A stretch of DNA of 35,016 bases from Methylobacterium goesingense (GCF_022179225.1 NZ_BPQL01000082.1:1-35016), one strand, 5' to 3'. Numbered from the stretch's first letter, positions 7,340-15,441 are shown. Notes: generated from the sequence alone by a model not told the origin. A program made the numbers and translations.

Positions 7340-9306
7340 ACGAGGTCACCGTCGTCGATCCTCGCCCGCGCATCACCGCCGGCACCCGCCTCAACGAACT
7401 CTACGAGATCGACAGCCTCATCGCGGTCGGCGGCATGGGCGAGATCTACCGGGGACACGCGATCGAGACGGGGGACGTGGTCGCGATCAAGACGATCCGC
7501 CCGGAATTCGCCGGGAGCGGCCCGGCCCTGGCGCTGTTCCGGAAGGAGGCCTCGGCCCTCCACAACCTGCATCACGAGGCCATCGTCCGCTACTTCGTCT
7601 TCTCCATCGATCGAACCCTGAACCTTCCCTATCTGGCGATGGAATTCGTCGAGGGCATCGCCCTGCCGGAGCTGTTCGGGCGCGGGCCGATGGAGTTCGA
7701 AGCGCTCGACGTGCTCCGCCGGCGCCTGGCCTCGGGGCTGCACGTGGCGCATTGCGCCGGGATCATCCACCGCGACGTCTCGCCGGACAACGTCATCCTG
7801 CCGGCCGGAGACCCGTCGCGCGCCAAGATCATCGATTTCGGAATCGCACGGTCCTCCTTGGGCGGGCAAACCGTGATCGGCGACGGGTTCGCGGGCAAGT
7901 ACAGCCACGTCTCGCCCGAGCAGCTCGGGCTTCAGGGCGGCGTGATCACGCCGCGCTCCGACATCTACAGCCTCGGCCTCGTCCTAGCCCAGGCAAGCCT
8001 CGGCCGTGCGATCGACATGGGCGGTAGTCCGGCGGACGTCATCGTGAAGCGCTCGACGGTCCCCGACCTGTCCGGGGTCGATCCGCGCCTGCGCCCGCTC
8101 CTCGAATCGATGCTCGATCCCGATCCCTCACGACGCCCCGAGAGCATGGCGGACGTGGCGGCCTGGGTCCCACCCGTCCCACCAGCGCGGACACAGGCTG
8201 TGCCCCGATCAGTCGCATCGAAACCGGGCGGCCGCAGGCGGGCCTCTCTGCCGATCGTCCTCGCGGTTCTGGGCCTGCTGCTCACGCTGGCCGCACTCGC
8301 CGCCTGGTACACCAACGGCTTCTCCAGCCTCGGCACAGGCAGCAAACCGGTCTTCGCGCCAGAGGTCGCTCTCGACGAGACGCCGGCTCCGTCGCCGGGC
8401 AGGCAGCCTGCCGCCGCGCCCGAGGGCGGCCCTCCTCCGCGACAGGCGCCGACCCTGCCGTCGATCACGCCACCCCCGGTGCCCCCGGAATCTGCTTCCT
8501 CGATCGCTCCACCGGTGCCGCCGCCCGCAACCCGTCCGCCCGTCGCGACGCCCGTGCCGGGTCCGCAGACCTCGGCCCCGGCCCCGGTGCCGCCAACCAC
8601 GATCACCACAACGCCACCTGGAACTGGTGAGACCGTCACGGCGCCGGAGGGGCCGCCGCTGGCACCACCGGAGGGCGCTTCCAGCATGGAGCAGGTGGCC
8701 TCTTACATCCGAGGCTATCGGGGTGGTTCCTGCTTCTACCTGAACCCGCTCACGGTCAGCGGGCGGGAGGCGGCGGTCGAGGCATACGGGTCGAGCACCC
8801 CGCCGTTCGCCGCCTTCGACGCGGCGTTTCGCGCGAAGTTCGGCTTCGATGCCAAGATCCAACTGCGCCAGATCAATCCGCCGCAATGCCCGATGATCAA
8901 TCTGCTCGCGGGACTCGCGCTGCAGAAGCAGCCGCAAGCACCGAAGCTCAACCTTGAACGCGATCTGCTGCGCAGCGGCGACGAGCTGAAGGGCACGATC
9001 GACCTGCCACAGGATGCCGAGGTCGCCCTCCTGCTCCTGGACGACGAGGGCCGAACCCACAACTTGGCGGCGCACGTGACGCGCAAGGGACGCGCGGCGA
9101 CCTTCGCGTTGCGCCTGCAGATCCCGGAAGGAAAACCGCCGCGGGCGCAGCTTCTCGTCGCGGTGACGAGCCGCGCGGCCCTCGGGTTCCTGAACGAACG
9201 GCGCGGCCTGCGCACGGACGCGGTGGCCCGGCAGATCGCCGACGAGGCCGCGCAGCCGGGCTCGCCCGTTGGCGTCACTGTCCGGTTTCTCAAGGTGGGA
9301 GGGTGA
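7336..9306 (+). CDS. ppkA: Transmembrane Ser/Thr kinase of the T6SS (PpkA-like)
   Basis: 656 residues. The N-terminal protein kinase domain (about 20-275) has a glycine loop VGGMGEIY (31-38), catalytic Lys52, HRD (145-147) and DFG (167-169), so it should be active. A transmembrane helix (about 304-325) separates it from a long Pro/Ala-rich linker (about 340-450) and a periplasmic C-terminal domain (about 455-656). That domain begins with a tyrosine/glycine-rich segment and has two cysteines that could form a disulfide. The architecture fits a receptor kinase that senses an envelope cue and triggers T6SS assembly, opposed by the phosphatase encoded just upstream. The periplasmic domain does not match a ligand-binding family I can name. 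The start is ATGA-coupled to pppA. Confidence 0.92.
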   Translation: MNEVTVVDPRPRITAGTRLNELYEIDSLIAVGGMGEIYRGHAIETGDVVAIKTIRPEFAGSGPALALFRKEASALHNLHHEAIVRYFVFSIDRTLNLPYLAMEFVEGIALPELFGRGPMEFEALDVLRRRLASGLHVAHCAGIIHRDVSPDNVILPAGDPSRAKIIDFGIARSSLGGQTVIGDGFAGKYSHVSPEQLGLQGGVITPRSDIYSLGLVLAQASLGRAIDMGGSPADVIVKRSTVPDLSGVDPRLRPLLESMLDPDPSRRPESMADVAAWVPPVPPARTQAVPRSVASKPGGRRRASLPIVLAVLGLLLTLAALAAWYTNGFSSLGTGSKPVFAPEVALDETPAPSPGRQPAAAPEGGPPPRQAPTLPSITPPPVPPESASSIAPPVPPPATRPPVATPVPGPQTSAPAPVPPTTITTTPPGTGETVTAPEGPPLAPPEGASSMEQVASYIRGYRGGSCFYLNPLTVSGREAAVEAYGSSTPPFAAFDAAFRAKFGFDAKIQLRQINPPQCPMINLLAGLALQKQPQAPKLNLERDLLRSGDELKGTIDLPQDAEVALLLLDDEGRTHNLAAHVTRKGRAATFALRLQIPEGKPPRAQLLVAVTSRAALGFLNERRGLRTDAVARQIADEAAQPGSPVGVTVRFLKVGG

Positions 9307-9309
9307 GGG

Positions 9310-10980
9310 ATGGCGACGCCGGTCCCGACCGAACCGCTCTCGGAGGAGGAATGCCTCGACGCCCTTGTGCGCCTGCGGTTCGGGGATGCGCCCTGCCGCG
9401 CCTGTGGCGAGGCCGCCGGCTACCGGCGTGAGACGCGGAACCGGGCGTTCTCCTGTCGTGCCTGTGGAATGAAGGTCTTCCCGTGCCAGGGAACGCCCTT
9501 CGCCAAGCCGCTCCCGACCCTGGATCTCTGGTTCCGGGCCGTCCACGCCCTGCACGCCGACCCGACCTTGAGCGCGCGAGGCCTGCGCCGCAGCCTCGGC
9601 ATCGATCGCGCGAGCATCGCAGGATTACGCGCCGGAACGGCGCAACTGATCGGACAGGATGCTGCGCCAGCGGACGCCGCGCTGGCCGCCGGCATCGCGG
9701 ACTTCGTGGCCGGGCGATCGACAGCAGCGCCGGAGCGGACCCAACGCCTTCCGGCACGAACCGCGGATCGCGAAACGCTCTGGCAAACCCTGCGATCGAT
9801 GGTCGTCCTCCCAGAGATCGAGCGGACCCCCATCCTCGCGGCAGCTGCGATCGGGGGCTTCATGCTCGTCGGGGCGGTGGTCGGATGGCTGATGGCGCCT
9901 GCCCCCCCCGAGCCTGACACGGAGTTGGCGCAGGCAACGGTGATCCTGTCGCTCGGCGAGGACCGGCCGGTCATCCTGGTGACCCCCGACGTCGCTGCAC
10001 AGCTTTACGACGTCACCGATGTCGACGCGGACCCGTCGTCCTCCCTGGCCTCGACCATCCGGATCGCCCCTGCCCGGCCGGGGGGCGCACCGGCATCCGG
10101 ACTCGCCGGCGAGATCGCTGGCTCTGCGCCCGTGTCCATCCCAGCCGTCCGGCTTTCGGGCGGCCTCGGTAAGTCCCTGCTCGACGGCAATGCCGCCGCC
10201 GCGCGGGCGAGCGGCCGCGACCGGCCAGAACTCGCGGCCTACACGTCGCTGGCGCGGGAGTTGGAGGCCAAGGGCCCGCGCAACCCCGACGAGCTCCTGA
10301 GTTTCGGTCCGATGCAGATCCGCCGGCATCTCGTCGAGAAGATCATGCGGGCGGCGCGGGTGGTCACTATGGACCCGGTGCTGCTGATGGCGATCGCCGA
10401 CAAGGAATCGAGCTTCAAGACGGAGGTTCAGGCCCAGACGTCATCCGCCTCCGGCCTGTTCCAGTTCATCGAGAAGACCTGGCTTGGGGTGGTGCGCGAG
10501 TTCGGAGCGCAGCATGGGCTCGAGCCTCAGGCGCGCCTGATGCGCGAGCGCGAGCTTACACCCGCCGAGCGCACCGCCGTGCTCGACCTGCGCCGCGACG
10601 CCTACCTCTCGGCGGTGATGGCAGCCGAGATGCTGAAGCGCGACAGCCTGCGGATCGCCCAGCGGATCGGACGAAACCTGACGGGCGGCGAAGTCTATCT
10701 CGTTCACTTCCTCGGCCCCGATGGCGCCGAGCGCTTCATCGGCCAGATGGCGCGCAAACCCGAAACCGTGGCGGCGGACCTGCTGCCGAAACCTGCGGCC
10801 GCGAACAAGACGATCTTCTACGGTGCCGGTGGCGAGGGTGCCTCGAATGGCTTGTCGGTGGCGCAGGTGCACGGCAAGTTCGAGACCATGATCTCGCTCA
10901 GGTTGGATCGCTATCGCGCCGTCAAGGGCATGAGCGAACCCAATGCCCCCACGCGCTCGGGAACCCAGCCGGTTCGATGA
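9310..10980 (+). CDS. Membrane-anchored lytic transglycosylase with transposase-like zinc ribbon
   Basis: 556 residues. The N-terminal part (about 10-110) has CRAC at 29-32 and CRACG at 49-53, then a GTPF and LDLWF stretch and a helix-turn-helix-like segment (about 85-106). This order closely resembles the zinc ribbon and following helices of IS1595-type transposases, but no DDE catalytic domain follows. One transmembrane helix lies at about 174-196. The C-terminal part (about 330-490) is an SLT lytic transglycosylase domain with catalytic Glu366 in ADKESSF and the SASGLFQFIEKTW motif. The likely topology is ribbon in the cytoplasm and enzyme in the periplasm, where it could open peptidoglycan for the T6SS. 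The gene starts three bases after ppkA. The SLT call is firm; the ribbon's role is inferred. Confidence 0.85.
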   Translation: MATPVPTEPLSEEECLDALVRLRFGDAPCRACGEAAGYRRETRNRAFSCRACGMKVFPCQGTPFAKPLPTLDLWFRAVHALHADPTLSARGLRRSLGIDRASIAGLRAGTAQLIGQDAAPADAALAAGIADFVAGRSTAAPERTQRLPARTADRETLWQTLRSMVVLPEIERTPILAAAAIGGFMLVGAVVGWLMAPAPPEPDTELAQATVILSLGEDRPVILVTPDVAAQLYDVTDVDADPSSSLASTIRIAPARPGGAPASGLAGEIAGSAPVSIPAVRLSGGLGKSLLDGNAAAARASGRDRPELAAYTSLARELEAKGPRNPDELLSFGPMQIRRHLVEKIMRAARVVTMDPVLLMAIADKESSFKTEVQAQTSSASGLFQFIEKTWLGVVREFGAQHGLEPQARLMRERELTPAERTAVLDLRRDAYLSAVMAAEMLKRDSLRIAQRIGRNLTGGEVYLVHFLGPDGAERFIGQMARKPETVAADLLPKPAAANKTIFYGAGGEGASNGLSVAQVHGKFETMISLRLDRYRAVKGMSEPNAPTRSGTQPVR

Positions 10981-11010
10981 CGGCGCCGGGGTACCGGCGG
11001 GAGATTTCAC

Positions 11011-11754
11011 ATGCGGCGTCCCGTTCCCTGGATAGGTATCGCCAAGTCGGTCGGAGTGGTCGCCGCCTTCTCGGCGGCGGTGGGACTCGGCGCGCTTGCG
11101 ATCGTCAGTGGTCTCGCGCCGACGCCCATGGCACCGGCCGCTCCGAAGGAGGCGCTGCTGATCGAAAGCACGCAGCCGCGCCCCGGAGGCGCCCGCGTTT
11201 CCGAACCCACCCCGGCGACTCCGCCGAAGGCGCGCGTCGCGGCCCTTCCTGACCCCGTCGTGACGCCGCTGCCGCAGGAATCTACACCCGATCGCGCAGA
11301 CGGGCCGCCAGCCCGGTCTCCGCCGCCGGAGCCGCCGCGCAAGGCCAGGATCCGCGCCGAACCAGAGCCGAATCCGCCGGCGGCCCAGGCGCCGCTCAGC
11401 CCACCGCCGGCTCGGCTCAACCACGCGCCCGTCCTGCGACCACGGCCAGACCCGCGCCTCGCGGGTGTGCTGACACCGGAGGAGATCCGGCGCATTCGCA
11501 ACACCCTGCGCCTGACGCCCGAGCAGGCCCCGCACTGGCCGCCCGTGGAGGCCCTGCTCCAGGAAATCGGCGCCCAGCAGATGGCCCTGGTCAAATCCGG
11601 GCAAAAAGCGGAGGATGCCTTTGGCAGCGGTCTATCAATGCGGATCTACTGGGCGGCCCGGCCGCTTCTCGGAGTCCTGCGCGAGGACCAGAAGGCGCGG
11701 ATACGGGTGCTCGCCAAATCCATGGGGCTGGATGCCGTCGCCTCCTCGATCTGA
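11011..11754 (+). CDS. Anchored proline-rich protein with LTxxQ-like C-terminal domain
   Basis: 247 residues of unknown function. An N-terminal hydrophobic helix (about 9-33) is an uncleaved anchor or signal peptide. Residues 38-150 are rich in Pro, Ala and Arg, suited to spanning the periplasm. The C-terminal 95 residues are helical, with a TPEEIRRIRNTLRLTPEQ segment (about 155-172) followed by HWPPVEALL. This recalls the LTxxQ motif of Spy/CpxP-like periplasmic proteins in alphaproteobacteria, but the match is only by eye. A GGGAG lies about eight bases before the ATG. The gap to the transglycosylase gene is 30 bases, so it probably belongs to the T6SS operon, perhaps as a partner of that enzyme or of the membrane complex. 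Confidence 0.7.
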   Translation: MRRPVPWIGIAKSVGVVAAFSAAVGLGALAIVSGLAPTPMAPAAPKEALLIESTQPRPGGARVSEPTPATPPKARVAALPDPVVTPLPQESTPDRADGPPARSPPPEPPRKARIRAEPEPNPPAAQAPLSPPPARLNHAPVLRPRPDPRLAGVLTPEEIRRIRNTLRLTPEQAPHWPPVEALLQEIGAQQMALVKSGQKAEDAFGSGLSMRIYWAARPLLGVLREDQKARIRVLAKSMGLDAVASSI

Positions 11755-11833
11755 GCGGCGGCCGCCGGATCGACGGCGTCGTCCGGCACGGATTAAGGGA
11801 CGTTGCGTCGTCCTGTCGTGAGAGGATCGTGGA

Positions 11834-12124
11834 ATGGGCACTCCGGCGGCGCGGATCAGCGACATGCACACCTGCCCGATGGTGACGGGGGTGGTACCGC
11901 ATGTCGGTGGACCGATCGTCGTCGGCTGCCCCACGGTGTTGATCGGGCAGATGCCGGCGGCGCGCGTCGGTGACATGGCAACCTGCGTCGGGCCGGTCGA
12001 TTCGATCGTGAAGGGATCAGCGACCGTGCTGATCGGCGGCCAGCCCGCTGCTCGCATCGGCGATCTAACGGCCCATGGCGGCGTTATCGTCACCGGCATG
12101 CCGACGGTGCTGATCGGCGGATAG
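11834..12124 (+). CDS. PAAR-domain spike-tip protein of the T6SS
   Basis: 96 residues, a single PAAR domain with nothing fused to it. PAAR proteins form the zinc-bound cone that caps the VgrG trimer and sharpens the T6SS spike, and they often recruit effectors. The chain is made of the typical repeated PAAR-type units: GTPAARISD, PAARVGD and QPAARIGD, with PTVLIG-type strands between them and His/Cys candidates for zinc binding (HTCP near residue 12, AHGG near 76). An AGAGGA seven bases before the ATG is a good ribosome-binding site. It is the last T6SS gene; 36 bases after its stop an insertion-sequence fossil begins, so any effector gene once following it may be lost. No VgrG is in the window. 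Confidence 0.93.
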   Translation: MGTPAARISDMHTCPMVTGVVPHVGGPIVVGCPTVLIGQMPAARVGDMATCVGPVDSIVKGSATVLIGGQPAARIGDLTAHGGVIVTGMPTVLIGG

Positions 12125-12159
12125 GTGGTCCGCAGCCACAACATGCTCGATCCGTCCAG

Positions 12160-12197
12160 TAACCTGACCGATATTTTGGACCGAGCCCATCGAGAGG
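12160..12197 (+). repeat. Left terminal inverted repeat of the IS fossil
   Basis: Reads TAACCTGACCG, then a variable stretch, then TTGGACCGAGC and ATCGAGAGG. It aligns with the reverse complement of 13159-13198 apart from a 2-base indel and a few mismatches. Confidence 0.75.
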
Positions 12198-12220
12198 CTA
12201 CTGCATCGTGGCGGCCATGG

Positions 12221-12845
12221 CTAGCCGGAGGCGAGTTCCGGGGCGGTGACAGGCGCGGGCGGGCGGTGGCCCAACAACGAATGCTGCCGAACGCGGTTGT
12301 AGGTGCTCTGCCAAATCCCAATCAGGGTCTGCGTCTCCTTGAGCGAGTAGAAGATTTCTTGGCTTAGGCAGTCGTCCTTCCTCGCTACGTAGGACGTTGT
12401 CACAGCGGATGTTGTCGGGGATGCCATGGAGGCACATCGCATCTGCCAGCGCCTCGATCGCATCCAGCCTGTTGATGCGACTCGCGACCTTTAGCGGCAG
12501 GCAGGCGCGACTGTGCTCGTCGATGAGGGTTAGGATGCGCAGGCTTCGCCTGTCATGAGTCCGGCCCTGTACAAAGTCCAAGCTCCAGACGTGATTGCGA
12601 TGGAGAGGCCGTAGCCGTACGCACGAGCCGTCGCACCGCGGCGGTAGCCATAGCGTCCGTACTTGGACGCAATGGCAGTGATGGCGCGGGTCAACGCATC
12701 CTCGTCGGCCGTACGGTGGACGCGCAGCGTTGCGTACCCCGGTGCAGGCCAACAATCCGGCAGGCATGGCGCTCTGAGAGACCATACTTCTCACGATTGC
12801 CGGCGAAGGCCTGCCGGCGTCGCTTCAGGGCTATGAGTTCTGCTG
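12221..12845 (-). pseudogene. IS3-family orfB transposase remnant
   Basis: Pieces of the DDE integrase appear in different frames. The order is: GNREKYGLSERHACRIVGLH near 12800; ALTRAITAIASKYGRYGYRR near 12680; then, after a deletion of about 40 residues, DGSCVRLRPLHRNHVWSLDF and LIDEHSR near 12590-12500; then HGIPDNIRCDN near 12430. After a second deletion of about 50 residues comes EIFYSLKE with HRPPAP, ending at 12221. The second deletion removes the region that normally carries the second acidic residue and the catalytic Glu. The protein cannot be functional. Similarity is to the IS407-type transposases common in rhizobia and methylobacteria. Confidence 0.85.
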
Positions 12846-12848
12846 ACG

Positions 12849-13132
12849 CTAACCTTCGGTTCCCGCGGCGACGTCCGCAAGCACCTGCTTCTCCAGGGAC
12901 AAGTCAGCCACGAGCCGACACGATCGCGCGTTCTCGCGCTCTGGATCTTTCATCCGACGGGCTTGGTCGAACTGCAACTGCTGTACTCGTTGCACCAGCG
13001 ACAGTCGCTCTACTCGGAGATCTCGGTCCCCTTGCAAGCCAACGCCAAACTCTTGCCCTGTGCCGTCTGAACATCGATCTAGCGCGGCTTCAGCGCCACC
13101 TACTCGACACCCGTTTTCTGACCTCGCTTCAT
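12849..13132 (-). pseudogene. IS3-family orfA remnant
   Basis: From the ATG at 13132 the frame reads MKRGQKTGVE, stop, VALKPR, stop, then VQTAQGKSLALACKGTEISE, stop. A frameshift follows, and the leucine-zipper part continues as DQARRMKDPERENARS and LVADLSLEKQVLADVAAG. This is the standard helix-turn-helix protein of IS407-like elements with three in-frame stops and a frame change. Confidence 0.83.
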
Positions 13133-13158
13133 GTCCCGCTCGTTCGGTCCCGGCTGAT

Positions 13159-13198
13159 CCTCTCGATCAGCTCGGTCCAAAGCCGCCCGGTCAGGTCA
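13159..13198 (-). repeat. Right terminal inverted repeat of the IS fossil
   Basis: On the - strand it begins TGACCTGACCG and ends CTGATCGAGAGG, 40 bases, matching the left end with a 2-base indel. It lies 27 bases upstream of the orfA start remnant, as expected for an IS end. Confidence 0.75.
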
Positions 13199-13276
13199 TT
13201 GTATCAAGCTGGCATCAAGAGACAGACGCGATACCAGCCTTGGCGGCTCAGTCGCTGCAACGGATGAAGAATGGAG

Positions 13277-13350
13277 TGGAGCGGGTACCGGGAATCGAAC
13301 CCGGGTATTCAGCTTGGAAGGCTGCTGCTCTACCATTGAGCTACACCCGC
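13277..13350 (-). tRNA. tRNA-Gly (anticodon TCC)
   Basis: On the - strand the gene begins GCGGGTGTAGCTCAATGGTA and ends ACCCGCTCCA with the CCA encoded. Acceptor arms GCGGGTG and TACCCGC pair, the T arm has GGTTCGATTCC, and the anticodon loop is CTTCCAA, giving TCC. 74 bases with CCA. It lies 68 bases downstream of tRNA-Tyr and is probably cotranscribed with it. Confidence 0.96.
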
Positions 13351-13418
13351 ATCGATGACCGAGCATCTGGTCGCCGATGTAAGAGACCTCGGCACGAGGC
13401 TCGACATCTAGATGAGTT

Positions 13419-13502
13419 TGGTGGGGGAAGTAGGACTCGAACCTACGAAGCTTACGCAGCGGATTTACAGTCCGCCCCCTTTGCCGCTCGGGACATTCCC
13501 CC
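13419..13502 (-). tRNA. tRNA-Tyr (anticodon GTA)
   Basis: On the - strand it begins GGGGGAATGTCCCGAGCGGC and ends TTCCCCCACCA with CCA encoded. The anticodon loop is CTGTAAA, giving GTA. The long variable arm expected of tRNA-Tyr is present (GCTGCGTAAGC region), and the T arm has GGTTCGAGTCC. 84 bases with CCA. It is the first gene of a Tyr-Gly tRNA pair. Confidence 0.96.
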
Positions 13503-13532
13503 AAACCGGCCGCCTCTCGGCGGTGCGCCGTC

Positions 13533-13561
13533 CTTATGATGACGGGTCGGGCGCGAGTCAA
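13533..13561 (-). promoter_or_regulatory. Sigma-70-type promoter for the tRNA-Tyr/tRNA-Gly unit
   Basis: On the - strand TTGACT (13556-13561) is followed after exactly 17 bases by CATAAG (13533-13538). The tRNA-Tyr 5' end is 31 bases downstream. A small CCGCC-GAGA-GGCGG hairpin lies in the leader (13510-13523). The -35 box is near consensus; the -10 box matches at four of six positions. Confidence 0.55.
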
Positions 13562-13570
13562 CCGCATCGC

Positions 13571-15391
13571 TCAATCGAAATGCGCGAGATCGCAGATCCG
13601 CATCTGGGCGCGCTCGGCCCCCCGCCAGGTATCGACCGCGAGGGTGCCGGCGACGTGGACCTCGCGGCCGATTCCAGACAGGATCGCCTGGCCCAGGGGG
13701 CCATGCGCCGCGCGAAACGCGATCGCTCCGATGGCCTGGCCGTCGCGGCTGCGTAGGCGGGCGCGCACATGACCGTGGCCGACGATGCCGGCATCGACGA
13801 TGCGGTGGCGGGGTAGGACGAAGGTCGGTTCGGGGGCGGCGGATCCGAAGGGGCCGGCCCGGTGGATGGTGCGGACCATCTCGGCGGTCGCGCCCCCGGC
13901 GCTGAGTGTCCCGTCCACGAGGAGCGCCTCCACGGCGCGGGCCTCCGCCACGGTTCGGGCCAGGGCGGCACCGAGGTGCTCGCGGAAGGGTGCCACGTCG
14001 AACCCCGGCAGGGTGACGCCTGCTGCCATGGCGTGGCCGCCGCCCTTGAGGGCCAGACCGGCCTCCACCGCCGCCCGCACCGCTTGGCCGAGGTCGGCAC
14101 CGGGGATGGAGCGACCGGAGCCGGTGGCGCTGCCGTCCGGGCGCAGGGCGAAGGCGAAGGCGGGGCGTCCGAAGCGCTCCTTCAGCCGCGCGGCGATCAG
14201 ACCGACGACGCCCGGATGCCAGTCCGCCGATGCGGCGACGAGGACCGGCCGATCCGGATCGAGACTGAGCGCGTGGTCCATCTCGGCTTCGGCATCGGCG
14301 ACCGCCTGCGCCTCGATCGCCTGGCGCTCGCGGTTGAGCCGATCCAACTCGGCGGCGATCCGGGCGGCCTCGGCGGCATCGCCGGTCGTCAGGAGGCGCG
14401 CTCCGAGCCCCGCATCGCCGATGCGTCCACCCGCGTTGATGCGCGGACCCACGAGGTATCCGAGATGCCAGGCTTCCGGCGGCTCGCTCAGGGAGGCCGC
14501 GTCGAGGAGGGCGGCCAGACCGATGCGGCCGCGCCCGCGCATGACCTTCAGACCCTGGATCACGAAGGCGCGGTTGAGCCCCTGGAGGGGCACGACGTCC
14601 GCCACGGTGGCGAGGGCCACGAGGTCCAGGCCCTCCGTGAGATCCGGGAGCCGGTCCGCAGCGACGCTGTCCCGGCGCAGGCGCCGGTTGAGGGCGACGA
14701 GGGTCAGGAACACCACCCCGGCCGCGCAGAGGTGGCCGAGGCCGGAAAGGTCGTCGAGGCGGTTGGGGTTCACGAGGGCGCGGACGGCCGGCAGGTGCTC
14801 CGGGGCGCCGTGATGGTCGAGCACGACGACATCGAGGCCGAGCGTGCTCGCTGCCGCGAAGGGCGCATGCCCGCTGGTGCCACAATCCACCGCGACGAGG
14901 AGGGTGGCGCCAGCTGCGTGCAGGGCGGTCACCGCGGCGATATTGGGCCCGTAGCCCTCCGTGATCCGGTCGGGAATGTGGATGCGGACCTCGAGGCCGA
15001 GCCCGCGCAGGTACGCGGCGAGCAGGGCGGCGCTCGCGGCCCCGTCGACGTCGTAGTCGCCGAACACCGCCACGCACTCCCGATTTGCGACGGCGCGGGC
15101 GAGGCGATCGACGGCGGCCTCCATGTCCACGAGGCTATCGGGGTCCGGCATCAGGTCGCGCAGGCGCGGCTGGAGATGGGCCTCCGCCTCGCCCGGGCGG
15201 ATGCCGCGCCCGGCGAGCACGCGGGCCAGAAGCTCCGGCAGGCCGTAGGCCTGGACCATCGTGGCCGCATAGGCCTGGAGTGCAGGATCGGCGCAGCGGT
15301 CGCGCCAGGGCCGTCCGAGCACGGATCGGGAAACATCGAGGAACGCGCGCGGCGCGTCGAGGGCATGAGCGGCTGACACGGCGCGGATCAT
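13571..15391 (-). CDS. recJ: Single-stranded-DNA 5'-3' exonuclease RecJ
   Basis: 606 residues, normal for RecJ. The enzyme degrades single-stranded DNA 5' to 3' in RecF-pathway recombination, mismatch repair and stalled-fork processing. The DHH phosphoesterase motifs are intact: VFGDYDVDG (109-117), VDCG (near 168-171), DHH (192-194) and, in the DHHA1 domain, HPGVVGLIAARL and GGHAMAAG. A C-terminal OB-fold region follows. The gene reads toward the tRNA pair, with its stop 68 bases from tRNA-Tyr and the tRNA promoter in that gap. It is separated from pntB by a strong hairpin, so it has its own transcription start in 15392-15440 or depends on read-through. No unusual change was seen. Confidence 0.95.
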   Translation of the reverse strand: MIRAVSAAHALDAPRAFLDVSRSVLGRPWRDRCADPALQAYAATMVQAYGLPELLARVLAGRGIRPGEAEAHLQPRLRDLMPDPDSLVDMEAAVDRLARAVANRECVAVFGDYDVDGAASAALLAAYLRGLGLEVRIHIPDRITEGYGPNIAAVTALHAAGATLLVAVDCGTSGHAPFAAASTLGLDVVVLDHHGAPEHLPAVRALVNPNRLDDLSGLGHLCAAGVVFLTLVALNRRLRRDSVAADRLPDLTEGLDLVALATVADVVPLQGLNRAFVIQGLKVMRGRGRIGLAALLDAASLSEPPEAWHLGYLVGPRINAGGRIGDAGLGARLLTTGDAAEAARIAAELDRLNRERQAIEAQAVADAEAEMDHALSLDPDRPVLVAASADWHPGVVGLIAARLKERFGRPAFAFALRPDGSATGSGRSIPGADLGQAVRAAVEAGLALKGGGHAMAAGVTLPGFDVAPFREHLGAALARTVAEARAVEALLVDGTLSAGGATAEMVRTIHRAGPFGSAAPEPTFVLPRHRIVDAGIVGHGHVRARLRSRDGQAIGAIAFRAAHGPLGQAILSGIGREVHVAGTLAVDTWRGAERAQMRICDLAHFD

Positions 15392-15441
15392 AGCCGCATG
15401 TCCGGCTCAGCGCTGCACCCCAAACGCCCGGGCCGAACGAC

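Larger units (their letters stand above)
12160..13198 (-). mobile_element. Decayed IS3-family (IS407-like) insertion sequence
   Basis: About 1,040 bases with imperfect terminal inverted repeats at both ends (12160-12197 and 13159-13198) and remains of the usual orfA and orfB on the - strand. A functional relative is usually about 1.2-1.3 kb, so roughly 200 bases are missing. Both reading frames carry stops, frameshifts and deletions. I found no matching 4-bp target duplication at the two ends (CCAG on the left, TTGT on the right), which fits an old insertion or later rearrangement. It separates the T6SS cluster from the tRNA genes. Confidence 0.85.

Noticed and set aside
8209..9555. Long - strand frame opposite ppkA
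   Set aside because: Arg/Gly-rich composition and no domains; ppkA on the + strand is a clear kinase.
12156..13202. Target-site duplication of the IS fossil
   Set aside because: The four bases flanking the ends (CCAG and TTGT) do not match, so none is claimed.
13060..13539. Open frames across the tRNA region
   Set aside because: They run through two clear tRNA genes and the IS fossil.
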